Shown here: positions 53,887 through 62,761 of the stretch, piece by piece
How positions within the stretch are numbered: position 1 is the first letter of the stretch
Layout: the number at the start of each line of letters is the position of its first letter
From: an uncultured Cohaesibacter sp.
GTDB lineage: Bacteria > Pseudomonadota > Alphaproteobacteria > Rhizobiales > Cohaesibacteraceae
DNA length: 64,000 nt
NCBI RefSeq assembly: GCF_963676485.1
Contig: NZ_OY781114.1
Coordinates: forward strand, 4,294,501-4,358,500
Direction of reading: 5' to 3'
Program-made: the position numbers and the translations under genes
Notes under the pieces: generated by a model
The model's database searches: none
What the model was told of the DNA's origin: nothing
Seen by the model: the letters and a program-made list of their open reading frames with translations, nothing else

Positions 53887-54680
53887 ATCGGGAAAGCGAA
53901 GAGGTCTGTATGCCCTACCCTGCAAAAGCTTCCGGCTTTTTCAATGGCAGAAAGACGATAAGACAACCAGTCTTCGATTGCACAATCCTCTAGTTCTCCG
54001 ACTTCCTTGACCGGCTTGGGGAATCCCTGAAGAAAGGCTATCTGCAGGTCCTTGTTTTCAGAAGTCATATGCCATGGACTTGACCCCGTTTTTACTAGAT
54101 ACCCATTTTTGCGCAGTATATCTGCGAGATATTGACAGGAATCTGGCCCCAACGCTTCTCCAAAACCCTTGTCTGTGTGCTGATGGCGATTGAACAGTTC
54201 AACAATCCTGCCGTCGAGCGGATGAGTAAGAGACCAATCTATGGCTCCGTCATAATTAAGGGCTGCATATAAGCCGCAACATTGATGCTTCAGCTTCAGG
54301 ATCAGCTGATCGCAGAAAGCTGGCGATGCCAGATCGAAGAATGCCGACGCCGTGACGATGGCATTTTCCGCTAAAGGCAGGTGTTCCAACTCAGTGAGAT
54401 CGAACTGACGATAAGAAATGGTCTGAGCTGAGCCAATCCGGTCCTTGGCCTCGGCCAGAAGACGCGGATCGTGATCCAAAAGCAACCATTCTGTGTTCGA
54501 TGGCATATGAGAGGAAAGTGCTCGCCAAGTGGCCCCTGTTCCGCAACCTATATCAATGACCGCGGGAAAATGACTTTGACTGATGAAACCGGACACGTCA
54601 CCGATCAGGGATTGATCACGGGCGGCGCTATCTACTGGCTCACGCAGGGCAAGCCACTCCTTGTCGAAGCCGCCGCTCAT
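53883..54680 (-). CDS. Class I SAM-dependent methyltransferase
   Basis: 265 residues from the ATG at 54680, which overlaps the glycosyltransferase stop (ATGA). PAVIDIGCGTGATWRALSSH is the SAM glycine loop (about residue 40), followed by WLLLDHDPRLLAEAK and the LTELEHLPLAENAIVTASAF region. The C-terminal half (DGAIDWSLTHPLDGRIVELF, GSSPWHM) is typical of small-molecule methyltransferases found with pterin-like clusters. Last gene of a tightly packed four-gene minus-strand operon. The acceptor is not known. Confidence 0.86.
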   Translation of the reverse strand: MSGGFDKEWLALREPVDSAARDQSLIGDVSGFISQSHFPAVIDIGCGTGATWRALSSHMPSNTEWLLLDHDPRLLAEAKDRIGSAQTISYRQFDLTELEHLPLAENAIVTASAFFDLASPAFCDQLILKLKHQCCGLYAALNYDGAIDWSLTHPLDGRIVELFNRHQHTDKGFGEALGPDSCQYLADILRKNGYLVKTGSSPWHMTSENKDLQIAFLQGFPKPVKEVGELEDCAIEDWLSYRLSAIEKAGSFCRVGHTDLFAFPI

Positions 54681-55732
54681 TGGAGAGCCTCCAATCTGGT
54701 CGAGATAATTTGTGCGCTCTCGGCCCATCTGGGCAGATTTTTGCTTGCCTCTTTTGCTGCCGACGCCATTTGTTTTCGTATGGCGGGCCTCTCAAGCAAA
54801 GTTCGAAGAGATGCAGCAAGGGCCTTGGCGTCATCAACCGGGACAAGATACCCCGCATCTGCCGGTATGACATCGGGAACGGCGCCGGCCTTACATGCGA
54901 CAATAGGTAGACCGTGCGACAGGGCTTCTGCAAAAACCATCCCATACCCTTCATACCGGCTGGCTAGGGCAAAAATATCGGCTTTGGCCAAGATCTCGCT
55001 GGTGTCGTCTACTTCGCCAACAAGCGCAATTCTGTTGCCGAGACCAGAGATCTGTATTTGTTCTTCCAGTGCTTTTGCCGTTTGTGGCGACAATGTCTTG
55101 CTGCCAACGAGGGTGGCTCGCCAAGCAAGATCGTCAATCATTTTCAGAGCTGCAATGAGGATATCATGTCCCTTGCGCGGTATCATCGTTCCTATAGAGA
55201 CGATATGGGGTGTCACGCCATCGCCGACAGCGCGTGGAGCCGGATTTGTGCCCGGAAGAGCGATTGTGATCTTGCCTTCTCCCACCCCATAGTGCGCGAT
55301 CAACTCCTTTTGGGTGTTGGGCGATGTAACGATGACATGTCTGCAGGCGCAAAGAGCCTTTCGCTCTGACTTCAGAAGTCTGTCACGATGGTTAGACGTC
55401 AATCCCGTTTCCAGCGCCAGTGGGTGATGAACAAGGGCAACGATCTTGAGGCGGTCAGTCTCTTGGTGTGCCCAGTCGTCCAGAACGCCGAAAGCAAGTC
55501 CGTCGATGACAACAAGTGTATCGTCTGGCAACGCTGACAGATTTGCTTCCGCTTCCTGCTTTGTCAGCAGAGGGGGAGCTGGAAAGCCTTCCCCCAAAGA
55601 TACACGCTCGATATCCCACCCCAGACATTTGAGTTCCGCAAGGATCCTGCGATCATAGCCATAACCGCCAGTTTTGAGGTCAAGGTTTCCGGGATAGGCG
55701 AAGGTGAGCTTGCCGGGGATGGTTATGCTCAA
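54677..55732 (-). CDS. GT4-family glycosyltransferase
   Basis: 351 residues of the GT-B fold. The N-terminus YPGNLDLKTGGYGYDRRIL carries the glycine-rich acceptor loop. SIGTMIPRKGHDILIAAL and SRYEGYGMVFAEALSHGLPIV (E-x7-E) form the donor-nucleotide site. It transfers a sugar from a nucleotide-sugar to an unknown acceptor. It overlaps both neighbours by 4 bases (PTPS-like upstream, methyltransferase downstream), so the three are translated together and probably act on one molecule. Confidence 0.92.
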   Translation of the reverse strand: MSITIPGKLTFAYPGNLDLKTGGYGYDRRILAELKCLGWDIERVSLGEGFPAPPLLTKQEAEANLSALPDDTLVVIDGLAFGVLDDWAHQETDRLKIVALVHHPLALETGLTSNHRDRLLKSERKALCACRHVIVTSPNTQKELIAHYGVGEGKITIALPGTNPAPRAVGDGVTPHIVSIGTMIPRKGHDILIAALKMIDDLAWRATLVGSKTLSPQTAKALEEQIQISGLGNRIALVGEVDDTSEILAKADIFALASRYEGYGMVFAEALSHGLPIVACKAGAVPDVIPADAGYLVPVDDAKALAASLRTLLERPAIRKQMASAAKEASKNLPRWAESAQIISTRLEALQ

Positions 55733-56127
55733 AGGTCTGCCTCATACCAACCTTTGGCGACATGGGACTCGTGCAGGGTAACCCTGATCTTGCAGATCCT
55801 GCTGCTACCTGGGCCAAATCGCTCCTCATGGACGCACGTGGCAAGCTGATCGAAGATATATTTGGCAATCACTTCGGTTGTCGAAATTTTGTGTCTGAAC
55901 GCTTCGATCTCATCCAGATTCTGATAATTGAGAGGATTGAGAACATCGTTGAGAGCTGTCGTCGCTTCGCCTATATCGACAGCAAGGCCATCGTCGTCAA
56001 CGTCCCGAGTGAAGAATGTCGCATCTACGATAAAGGTGGCCCCATGCATGCCTTGTGCTGGCCCAAAGACTGGGCGGGGTAAACTGTGTGCGATCATGAT
56101 GTGATCACGGACTTCAACTGCAAACAT
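55729..56127 (-). CDS. PTPS/QueD-family protein with altered active-site residues
   Basis: 132 residues, the normal length for 6-pyruvoyl-tetrahydropterin / 6-carboxytetrahydropterin synthases. Zinc ligand His14 (IAHSL) and His28 (MHGAT) are present, but the HGH pair reads HGA, the upstream catalytic Cys is missing, and the usual LDH reads LNY. VDIGEATTALND and the C-terminal ESHVAKGWYEA keep the fold and the substrate-binding Glu. It probably binds a pterin or pyrimidine but uses different chemistry or a different metal site. GAAGGAGCC lies 5 bases before the ATG. Coupled to the glycosyltransferase. Confidence 0.85.
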   Translation of the reverse strand: MFAVEVRDHIMIAHSLPRPVFGPAQGMHGATFIVDATFFTRDVDDDGLAVDIGEATTALNDVLNPLNYQNLDEIEAFRHKISTTEVIAKYIFDQLATCVHEERFGPGSSRICKIRVTLHESHVAKGWYEADL

Positions 56128-56139
56128 AGGTCGGCTCCT

Positions 56140-57138
56140 TCAATATCGAATCCGGTGGCAAAGGGTTGAGTTATCGAGAAGAATGGCTGGATACGCGTCC
56201 GCGATGGAAGCAAAGGGTGTTTCACCCGAAATAAGGGCGTCAAGGCGGGTGTCAACCAGCAAGTCTATTGCTTTGGAGAGACGTCGCGCTAGTGGCCAGC
56301 GGGCACGCCTGTCAGATGGCACCGCGCCCACCTGTGAGCTGATGAGTGACAGCCTTTTGGAATGAAAGGCTCCGCCAAGAGGCACGGTCACAGACAAATT
56401 TCCGTACCAGCTTGCTTCCACAATCCGCGCTTCAAATGCTGCATGCTTCAAAGTGGTTGCGAGAGCCTCCCCGGAGGCTGTGGCGTTGATAAGGACATCA
56501 TAGGTGCCGTTGATAGCCTCGTTGGTGAGAAATGTCAGACCGAGTTTTGCCGCAAGTTCCCCCCGCGAGCCGTTGCTATCGATGAGCGCGACTTCTGTTC
56601 CTATGATGCGGGACGCGAGATAGGCAACAAGGGAGCCAACAACGCCCGCACCAAAGACGGCGACCCGGTCTCCCGGTTGAATGCGGGCATCCCAGACGAT
56701 ATTGAGCGCGGTTTCCATGTTGGCTGCAAGAATGGCGCGATCTGGCGGAACGGAGCTGGGCAGAACAGTCACCATGTCCCTGTTTGTGACGCAGGCTGTC
56801 TGATGGGGATGCAGACAGAACACCTGCTTGTCAATCAATTCCCGAGGACCGTCTTCAACCAAGCCGACAAGACAATAGCCGTATTTTACGGGAAAGCCGA
56901 AATCTCCCGCCATATGCGGACCTCGCATCCGGTCAGCTTCTTCGCGTGGTACCTCGCCGTGAAAAACGAGTGCTTCGGTGCCTCGGCTGATGCCGCTGAA
57001 AAGCGTCTTGATAAGAACCTCGTCCTGCTCCGGGATGCGGAGAGATTCCTCGCGGAGTTCGCAGCTTTGCTTTGAAGAGAACCAAAGTGCACGTGCATGT
57101 ATGGGCGTTTTGTCTTCTAGATGAATGGGCTTGTTCAA
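56140..57138 (-). CDS. Medium-chain dehydrogenase (zinc-type alcohol dehydrogenase-like)
   Basis: 332 residues from a TTG with GGGGAGGA 6 bases upstream. An N-terminal GroES-like domain (SGISRGTEALVFHGEVP, PVKYGYCLVGLVEDG) precedes a Rossmann domain GDRVAVFGAGVVGSLVAYLASR. The structural-zinc cysteine cluster of classical alcohol dehydrogenases is absent, and SRGTE resembles the BchC-like branch. It would oxidise or reduce a hydroxyl or carbonyl on the pathway intermediate. First gene of the minus-strand operon, 12 bases before the PTPS-like gene. Confidence 0.87.
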   Translation of the reverse strand: MNKPIHLEDKTPIHARALWFSSKQSCELREESLRIPEQDEVLIKTLFSGISRGTEALVFHGEVPREEADRMRGPHMAGDFGFPVKYGYCLVGLVEDGPRELIDKQVFCLHPHQTACVTNRDMVTVLPSSVPPDRAILAANMETALNIVWDARIQPGDRVAVFGAGVVGSLVAYLASRIIGTEVALIDSNGSRGELAAKLGLTFLTNEAINGTYDVLINATASGEALATTLKHAAFEARIVEASWYGNLSVTVPLGGAFHSKRLSLISSQVGAVPSDRRARWPLARRLSKAIDLLVDTRLDALISGETPFASIADAYPAILLDNSTLCHRIRY

Positions 57139-57353
57139 CAGGCGTCCTCCCCGGCGCGCGTGACTCAGATTAACTATAAGTGCCTCATTCCAGCGAAAGG
57201 GTTTGGCTGTTGGAACATTTTATCTGTACCGCTGGTGGGCCGCTTTAAGAGGATAAAGCATCATCAATTGAAAGCAATGAACCTTCTTGGCTCAGGCTGG
57301 AACTAATGTGATATCATTCAAGCTGGTATATCCAGACAGTCGGGGACCAATCC

Positions 57354-58460
57354 ATGCTCAATTCGGCTCATTTTACCTTTCAGAATTCTACAGCGCAGAT
57401 GGACGTAGAGCGTGTTGTTGCGGAATTAAGGTTTGGTCGACCGGTTATTCTGAAAGACAACAGGCAGCAGCTTGCCGTCTTGGCTCTTGATTGCGCGACG
57501 CCTCAAACTTTTAAGTTGTTTGCTCAGGCGGTGGATGATCAGCATAGGCTTTTTCTTTCGCCCCCCCGCGCTGCACGGTTGGGTATCGCGAGTGGTGCAG
57601 GCTTAGCCATCCCGCTATCGGGCATGAGCTTTGAAGGCGCCTCACGACTATCCTATGGCCTTGATGCCGACGCTCCGCAAGAATGGGAGCAACCGAAACA
57701 GATCATGGCAACAGCGGCAGAGCTGGCCCGCAACGCACTTCTGCTGCCTGCCGTGGTCTGTGCCGAAATCGAAGCAGGAGACATGCGTTTTAGTGCCTGT
57801 CTTCAGCTCAATGTCGAGGCGTTAAACCAAGCAGGAGATGTGCGCCAGTCCTTTGAAATCATAGCTCGAACGCTGGTTCCTCTGAAAGATATCGGAGAGG
57901 CGGAATTCATCGTTTTTCGTGGGGGCCTTGCGCAAAGAGACCAGATTGCTATTGTGGTGGGAAAGCCTGACACGACCAAACCCGTTCCGGTTCGCATTCA
58001 CTCATCATGCATCACCGGAGATCTCTGCGGCTCTCTCAAGTGTGATTGTGGTGACCAGCTTTGCAACGGTCTGGGGCATTTGAAAGATGCCGGTGGCGGA
58101 GTTCTTCTTTATCTTGATCAGGAGGGGCGCGGCACGGGGATCGGCGCGAAAATGCGCGCCTATGGCTATCAACATCTGGGAATTGACACCATTGATGCCG
58201 ATGCCGAGCTCGGCTTCGAAGCCGATCATCGTCGCTACGAAGCAGCGGTTTCCATGCTCGAATTGCTTTCGATTTCTCGCGTCGTGCTTTTCACCAATAA
58301 CCCGACCAAGATCGCGGCATTGCGAGCCGGCGGCATTCGCGTCGAGGAGAGGAAACCAGTATTGGGCGAGGTTACAACCGAGAATATGAACTATCTTCGG
58401 ACCAAGATTCTGCGTGCCGACCACATGCTTGATATCGACAAATTGGCAAAACTTGGTTGA
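57354..58460 (+). CDS. ribA: GTP cyclohydrolase II with degenerate N-terminal extension
   Basis: 368 residues. The C-terminal 200 residues are GTP cyclohydrolase II: zinc cysteines in RIHSSCITGDLCGSLKCDCGDQL, the catalytic loop LDQEGRGTGIGAKMRAYGYQ, and LFTNNPTKIAALRAGGIRVEER. The first 150 residues sit where a fused enzyme carries the DHBP synthase domain, but they lack its acidic metal motif, so only the cyclohydrolase is expected to work. GTP would be opened to the 2,5-diamino-6-ribosylaminopyrimidinone phosphate. It is divergent from the dehydrogenase operon with 215 bases between them. It may be a dedicated second RibA rather than the housekeeping one. Confidence 0.9.
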   Translation: MLNSAHFTFQNSTAQMDVERVVAELRFGRPVILKDNRQQLAVLALDCATPQTFKLFAQAVDDQHRLFLSPPRAARLGIASGAGLAIPLSGMSFEGASRLSYGLDADAPQEWEQPKQIMATAAELARNALLLPAVVCAEIEAGDMRFSACLQLNVEALNQAGDVRQSFEIIARTLVPLKDIGEAEFIVFRGGLAQRDQIAIVVGKPDTTKPVPVRIHSSCITGDLCGSLKCDCGDQLCNGLGHLKDAGGGVLLYLDQEGRGTGIGAKMRAYGYQHLGIDTIDADAELGFEADHRRYEAAVSMLELLSISRVVLFTNNPTKIAALRAGGIRVEERKPVLGEVTTENMNYLRTKILRADHMLDIDKLAKLG

Positions 58461-58469
58461 TGGTGGACG

Positions 58470-59267
58470 ATGGTCATTAAGCAAATCATCATTGAAGCGC
58501 CGGGCGCAGGCAGCCGCTTGCTCAATCAGGCGCTCTTCAAACGGTTGAAAGCCAGAACTCTGGCTATATTGGCGATCGCCTTCAGTCTTTCCATTGGTAT
58601 TTATTGTGCGGCCCTGCCCTATCTGGGGCTTGCTCATGAGGCAATCATCGTCGCTGGTGCGCTGTTGTTGATCATCTTTTCTCTCGTATTAAGAGGGCTT
58701 CGCAATCACCCTTATCAACGGTTCGGTGCGGCGAATGTCGTAACGACCATTCGGGCCGTAATTGTTTGTCTGGTTGCTGCGGCGATGCTTTTTGCAAGAG
58801 ATTTGTCTGTTGCTTCCTCAGCATTATGGCCCATCATCGGCCTCATCACTCTCGCTCTGCTCCTTGACGGGATAGATGGCTATCTGGCCCGCACCCTGAA
58901 TCTGGCGTCGGAATTGGGCGCGCGTTTTGATATGGAGGTGGATGCTTTCCTCCTTCTCGTTCTGTCGATTGGCGTCTTCTTGCTCGATAAAGCGGGGCCT
59001 TGGGTCCTTGCCATCGGAATGATGCGCTATTGCTTTGTCATTGCACAATTCTTCGTTCCGGCTCTGAAGGGGAAGCTTTTACCTTCTTTTCGCAGAAAGC
59101 TGATCTGCGTTATTCAGGGCGCGATATTGTGCCTCTGTCTTGTGCCTTTTATCCCTCCGGTCTGGTCCGGCAGTTTGGCTTTTGTTGCGCTGGTCTTGTT
59201 GAGCTATTCCTTTTCGGTCGACACGATCTTTCTATTGCTGAGAGCCAAGGGAGAACCCGGACAATGA
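58470..59267 (+). CDS. CDP-alcohol phosphatidyltransferase family membrane protein
   Basis: 265 residues with about six spans. The complete signature is present: LLDGIDGYLARTLNLASELG then ARFDMEVD, that is D-x2-D-G-x2-A-R-x8-G-x3-D-x3-D (about residues 131-153). The family moves a phospho-alcohol from a CDP-activated donor to an acceptor lipid or alcohol. Its place 9 bases after a GTP cyclohydrolase II gene and 4-base overlap with a FkbM gene (ATGA) suggest a lipid-linked product rather than general phospholipid synthesis. The substrate is unknown. Confidence 0.92.
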   Translation: MVIKQIIIEAPGAGSRLLNQALFKRLKARTLAILAIAFSLSIGIYCAALPYLGLAHEAIIVAGALLLIIFSLVLRGLRNHPYQRFGAANVVTTIRAVIVCLVAAAMLFARDLSVASSALWPIIGLITLALLLDGIDGYLARTLNLASELGARFDMEVDAFLLLVLSIGVFLLDKAGPWVLAIGMMRYCFVIAQFFVPALKGKLLPSFRRKLICVIQGAILCLCLVPFIPPVWSGSLAFVALVLLSYSFSVDTIFLLLRAKGEPGQ

Positions 59268-60010
59268 ACGGGAATCTCAATACCTCCTTCGGCATTGTGC
59301 GTTCTCTGCTTGTTTACTACGGGCAACCATGGCGTCGCAGAGCGCTGAAGCGCTTTTATAGAGAGATGATCCGGCCCGGGGACCTCGTTTTCGATATCGG
59401 AGCCCACGTTGGCAACCGTGCAAAAAGTATGCTGTCGTTGGGAGCCAAGGTTGTTGCTGTTGAACCGCAACCCGTTTTTGCATATTTGCTGGAAAAAATA
59501 CTCGCACAAAAACTGAACGGGCTCGAACGATGTGCTGTTGGAGCTGAAGAACGTCTGGTTACGCTCCAGATCTCGAGCCTTCATCCCACAGTGAGCAGCA
59601 CGTCAAGCGCCTTCGTGGATGGAGTGCGCATGACCGATGGATTTCGCCAGGTTACCTGGGATCGGGAAATCACAGTGCCCATGACCACTCTTGACGTGTT
59701 AATTGATCATTATGGCATGCCCGCCTTCTGCAAAATAGATTGCGAGGGTGCCGAAGCCGATATTCTCAAAGGGCTTTCAAAGCCGATCAGACTTATTGCC
59801 TTTGAATATACACCTGCCATGCCAACGTTAGCCTTTGAGGCGATCAAACGACTTGGGGAGCTTGGATCCTATAAGTTCAACCGCGTGATTGGCGAGAGCC
59901 ATAGGTTTGTTGAAACAGGCTGGAAAGACGGGACGGAAATGCGCCGTGAACTGGCCAACCTGTCTCCGTCGAGCCCGTTTGGTGACGTGTATGCCCGTCT
60001 TGAAAGCTGA
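59264..60010 (+). CDS. FkbM-family methyltransferase
   Basis: 248 residues from the ATG at 59264, which overlaps the preceding stop; a longer upstream frame is only overlap. MIRPGDLVFDIGAHVGNRAK is the SAM site, VVAVEPQPVFAYLLEKIL the next strand-helix, and VPMTTLDVLIDHYG then FCKIDCEGAEADILKGL the FkbM signature. Such enzymes O-methylate sugars or alcohol groups. Third gene of the ribA-led operon, convergent with the flippase-like gene that follows. Confidence 0.9.
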   Translation: MNGNLNTSFGIVRSLLVYYGQPWRRRALKRFYREMIRPGDLVFDIGAHVGNRAKSMLSLGAKVVAVEPQPVFAYLLEKILAQKLNGLERCAVGAEERLVTLQISSLHPTVSSTSSAFVDGVRMTDGFRQVTWDREITVPMTTLDVLIDHYGMPAFCKIDCEGAEADILKGLSKPIRLIAFEYTPAMPTLAFEAIKRLGELGSYKFNRVIGESHRFVETGWKDGTEMRRELANLSPSSPFGDVYARLES

Positions 60011-60026
60011 TGCCAGCAACACAATG

Positions 60027-61034
60027 TTACCGGAACTTTTTTGCTTTGCTGATACGCCCTTTACTGATCGCTATGAAAACGGCAATCATACCGGGAATGG
60101 AAGCTCCGGCAAGCGAAAGCCCGCCGTAAAGCAGGCTTGCCGCAAGGCCCTGGGTGCTGTCGAAGCCCAAAACGGGCCAGAGGACAGCCGCTGCGGCTTC
60201 CCGTGTTCCCCATCCTCCAATGCCTGCCGGGATCAGCATTGTCAAAAGACAAAGTGGAATAATGGTGAAGGCGGCGATTGGCGGCAAAGATGCACCAACA
60301 GCATCCGAAGCAATCATGAATGTTGCTATATAGCCTGTCACGACGATGACATTCAGCCCTGCCTGAACGATCCATGCTCCGTCTCGCCAGAAGACACTGG
60401 CAAGGCTCGGTCCCAGTTTACGGAGCTGCTCGGAAAGCCGAGTATACTTGGCAGCCAAGACGCAGGTTCCAACAATAAGGATCAAGGTGATAAGAGCCCA
60501 GATCGCAACATTGATCTGTTCTGCAAAATGAACTTTCAGGAAGAGCGGCCACGCAAAGACTCCCATTGTGCAAAGGAAGAAAAAGGCGATCTGTCCGGAC
60601 AATCGTTCGAGCAAAACTGCCGCTGCAGGTCTTTTCCAGCCACCTTCGCACTCGGTTCTATTGCGATAGGCCCGGATGGCATCGCCGCTCATACCACCTG
60701 GCAGAATGAGATTGAGCGCGCTGCTTACGTAATATTCTTGAATGGCAAGTCCAGCTGCTATTTCGTGTCCAAGGCGTCCGGCAGTGAAACGCCAACGGTA
60801 GGCCGAGGCGAGGATCTGGATCTGTACTGCCAGAAAAGCCGCCGCCACATGTCCAGCCGGTACGGTCTTGAGCGTTTCGATCAAGCGGGCCGGATCAGTC
60901 ACCAGAACCAATACGGCAAGCAAACCAAGGCTTGCGAGGGCTGACATGAAAGCAAATTTTCGCAATTGCAGTTCTTTCCTTAGCGACGGGAGCAAGGCTT
61001 TGTCTCGGTTTCTGCCTTTTCTGTTAGTGCTCAT
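60027..61034 (-). CDS. YbhN/AglD-like flippase-type membrane protein (lysylphosphatidylglycerol synthase TM region family)
   Basis: Up to 335 residues with about eight spans. NLILPGGMSGDAIRAYRNR and LIPAGIGGWGTREAAAAVL are conserved motifs of this family, whose members are proposed to flip lipid-linked intermediates or regulate glycosyltransfer. The listed ATG lacks a ribosome site. A Met at residue 30 (60947) would shorten it to 306 residues and remove an 86-base head-to-head overlap with the sulfatase-like gene. Context next to a CDP-alcohol transferase supports handling of a membrane lipid. Confidence 0.85.
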   Translation of the reverse strand: MSTNRKGRNRDKALLPSLRKELQLRKFAFMSALASLGLLAVLVLVTDPARLIETLKTVPAGHVAAAFLAVQIQILASAYRWRFTAGRLGHEIAAGLAIQEYYVSSALNLILPGGMSGDAIRAYRNRTECEGGWKRPAAAVLLERLSGQIAFFFLCTMGVFAWPLFLKVHFAEQINVAIWALITLILIVGTCVLAAKYTRLSEQLRKLGPSLASVFWRDGAWIVQAGLNVIVVTGYIATFMIASDAVGASLPPIAAFTIIPLCLLTMLIPAGIGGWGTREAAAAVLWPVLGFDSTQGLAASLLYGGLSLAGASIPGMIAVFIAISKGRISKAKKFR

Positions 61035-62595
61035 TATCAGCTTTGTGGTTCTCTCACTACCCGATAATCCTGGCGCTTTTTATTGGAACAGCTTTCTGCG
61101 CCTTCCACTTGAGGTGCCGATCATCCTTCTTCTTCTTTGCCTGCTGCCGCGTAAGCTTGCGGTCACCAGCTCTGTTGTCATCTCTGCTGCATTGTTTCTG
61201 CTGCTGTTTCTGAAAATTGCAGATATCGGTGTTCAATCTGCCTTCCGAAGGCAATTCAATCCCTATCTGGATCTGAAGATGCTGGTAGATGGCTGGAACC
61301 TTCTTTCCGGCACCATCGGGAGAGTTCAGGGAGGTGTGATAATTGTAACCGTTGGTGCGGCATTTCTGGCGCTACTGGTGATATTTCTCTGGGCAGGAAA
61401 CCGCCTGATCAAAGCCGACGCTGGCATGAAAAGACCTATTGTGTCGATCAGCGTTGCTTTTCTTGTTGTTGGCACCGGACTTCTGCTTGTCGGGCCTTTT
61501 CCCTTCGCTCGCGCCGATCTGCAATCCTTGCCATATCTGGGCAAACGACTGGTTCTGGTCAAGAATTCCATTCTCGAAATGCAAACCTTCGAGCGCGATA
61601 TCAAGAAATATGATGACGTTTCTCTAGGTGAGGATCTGTTCGCCGGGATCAAAGGGCGAGATGTCATCCTCGTTTTTGTTGAATCCTATGGACGCAGCGC
61701 CATTGAGGATCCGCTTTATAGCCCTCTGATTGGCCCCAGGCTCGAAAAAGTAGACAACCAGTTGGCTTCTGCCGGATTCGCTTCTGCCAGCGGATGGCTC
61801 ACCTCTCCGACCATGGGAGGCTTGAGTTGGCTGGCCCATGGCACATTCCTGTCAGGATTATGGATAGACAGTCAATCGCGCTATGACCGGCTCATGATCA
61901 GCCAGCGCAAGAGCCTCAATCGACTTTTTCAGTCATCAGGTTGGCAAACAGCGGCGGTCATGCCCGCCATAACCATGGATTGGCCCGAAGCGGACTATTT
62001 CGGATATGATCAGGTGTTCGCCGCAAAAGATCTGGCCTACAAAGGCAAGCCTTTCAACTGGATCACTATGCCCGATCAATTCGCCCTGACGGCTTTTGAA
62101 CGCCTTGTCAGGCAACCAGCCCGGAAAGCGGGGCACCCTGTCATGGCTGAATTGGCCCTTGTGTCCAGCCACGCCCCCTGGACACCGGTCGCCAAGCTGA
62201 TCGACTGGCGGAACGTTGGCGATGGTACCATTTTCAATGAACAAGCTGAGAGCGATCAGTCACCCAAGGTCGTCTGGGCCGACCGCGACAATATCAGGGA
62301 TCACTATATCCGGACGATAGATTATTCAATCCAGACGCTTGGAGACTATGTCTCCCGATTTGGAAAAGATGCCATTGTCATCATTCTGGGCGATCATCAA
62401 CCCGCGCCCGTGATTACCGGCGAGAATGCGTCTCGTGCCGTACCGGTTCATATCATAAGTCGGGACAAGGCAGTGGTTCGCAGGTTCCAAGACGAGGGGT
62501 TTTCCCAAGGGATGACTCCTAAAAAGACTGCGCCAGTGTTGCCTATGGACAGCATGCGAGAGCGCTTGGTGCGTGTCCTCAGTCACTCGGAATGA
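60946..62595 (+). CDS. Membrane-anchored sulfatase / phosphotransferase-like protein
   Basis: 549 residues from the ATG at 60946 (GAGGG upstream). Five N-terminal spans (about 20-205) are followed by an alkaline-phosphatase-superfamily domain outside the membrane: ILVFVESYGRSAIED (metal Glu), TSPTMGGLSWLAHGTFLSG (nucleophile region) and VIILGDHQPAP (metal Asp/His). The layout is that of LTA-synthase or phosphoethanolamine-transferase-like enzymes, which move a phospho-headgroup, as well as true sulfatases. No Cys/Ser sulfatase C-x-P-x-R motif is visible, which favours phosphotransfer. The 5' end overlaps the divergent flippase-like gene. Confidence 0.85.
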   Translation: MKANFRNCSSFLSDGSKALSRFLPFLLVLIISFVVLSLPDNPGAFYWNSFLRLPLEVPIILLLLCLLPRKLAVTSSVVISAALFLLLFLKIADIGVQSAFRRQFNPYLDLKMLVDGWNLLSGTIGRVQGGVIIVTVGAAFLALLVIFLWAGNRLIKADAGMKRPIVSISVAFLVVGTGLLLVGPFPFARADLQSLPYLGKRLVLVKNSILEMQTFERDIKKYDDVSLGEDLFAGIKGRDVILVFVESYGRSAIEDPLYSPLIGPRLEKVDNQLASAGFASASGWLTSPTMGGLSWLAHGTFLSGLWIDSQSRYDRLMISQRKSLNRLFQSSGWQTAAVMPAITMDWPEADYFGYDQVFAAKDLAYKGKPFNWITMPDQFALTAFERLVRQPARKAGHPVMAELALVSSHAPWTPVAKLIDWRNVGDGTIFNEQAESDQSPKVVWADRDNIRDHYIRTIDYSIQTLGDYVSRFGKDAIVIILGDHQPAPVITGENASRAVPVHIISRDKAVVRRFQDEGFSQGMTPKKTAPVLPMDSMRERLVRVLSHSE

Positions 62596-62761
62596 AGCAT
62601 CGGCTTTATCCCTTTTAATAGCTAAAAGGGCCGACGAACCAACGAGAGAAGAGCTGCCCAGGCATTTGAGCCCAATAAGGGTGAACCATAACGCGTGTCG
62701 GGAGCACTCACTCGTGACAACCATGCCGTATATGGCCTGATGGAAACCACGAGAGGGGCTC

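Noticed and set aside
52517-59267. Toxoflavin-type biosynthetic cluster
   Set aside because: It shares a cyclohydrolase II, reductase and methyltransferase logic, but the characteristic later toxoflavin genes are absent and glycosyl/lipid transferases are present.
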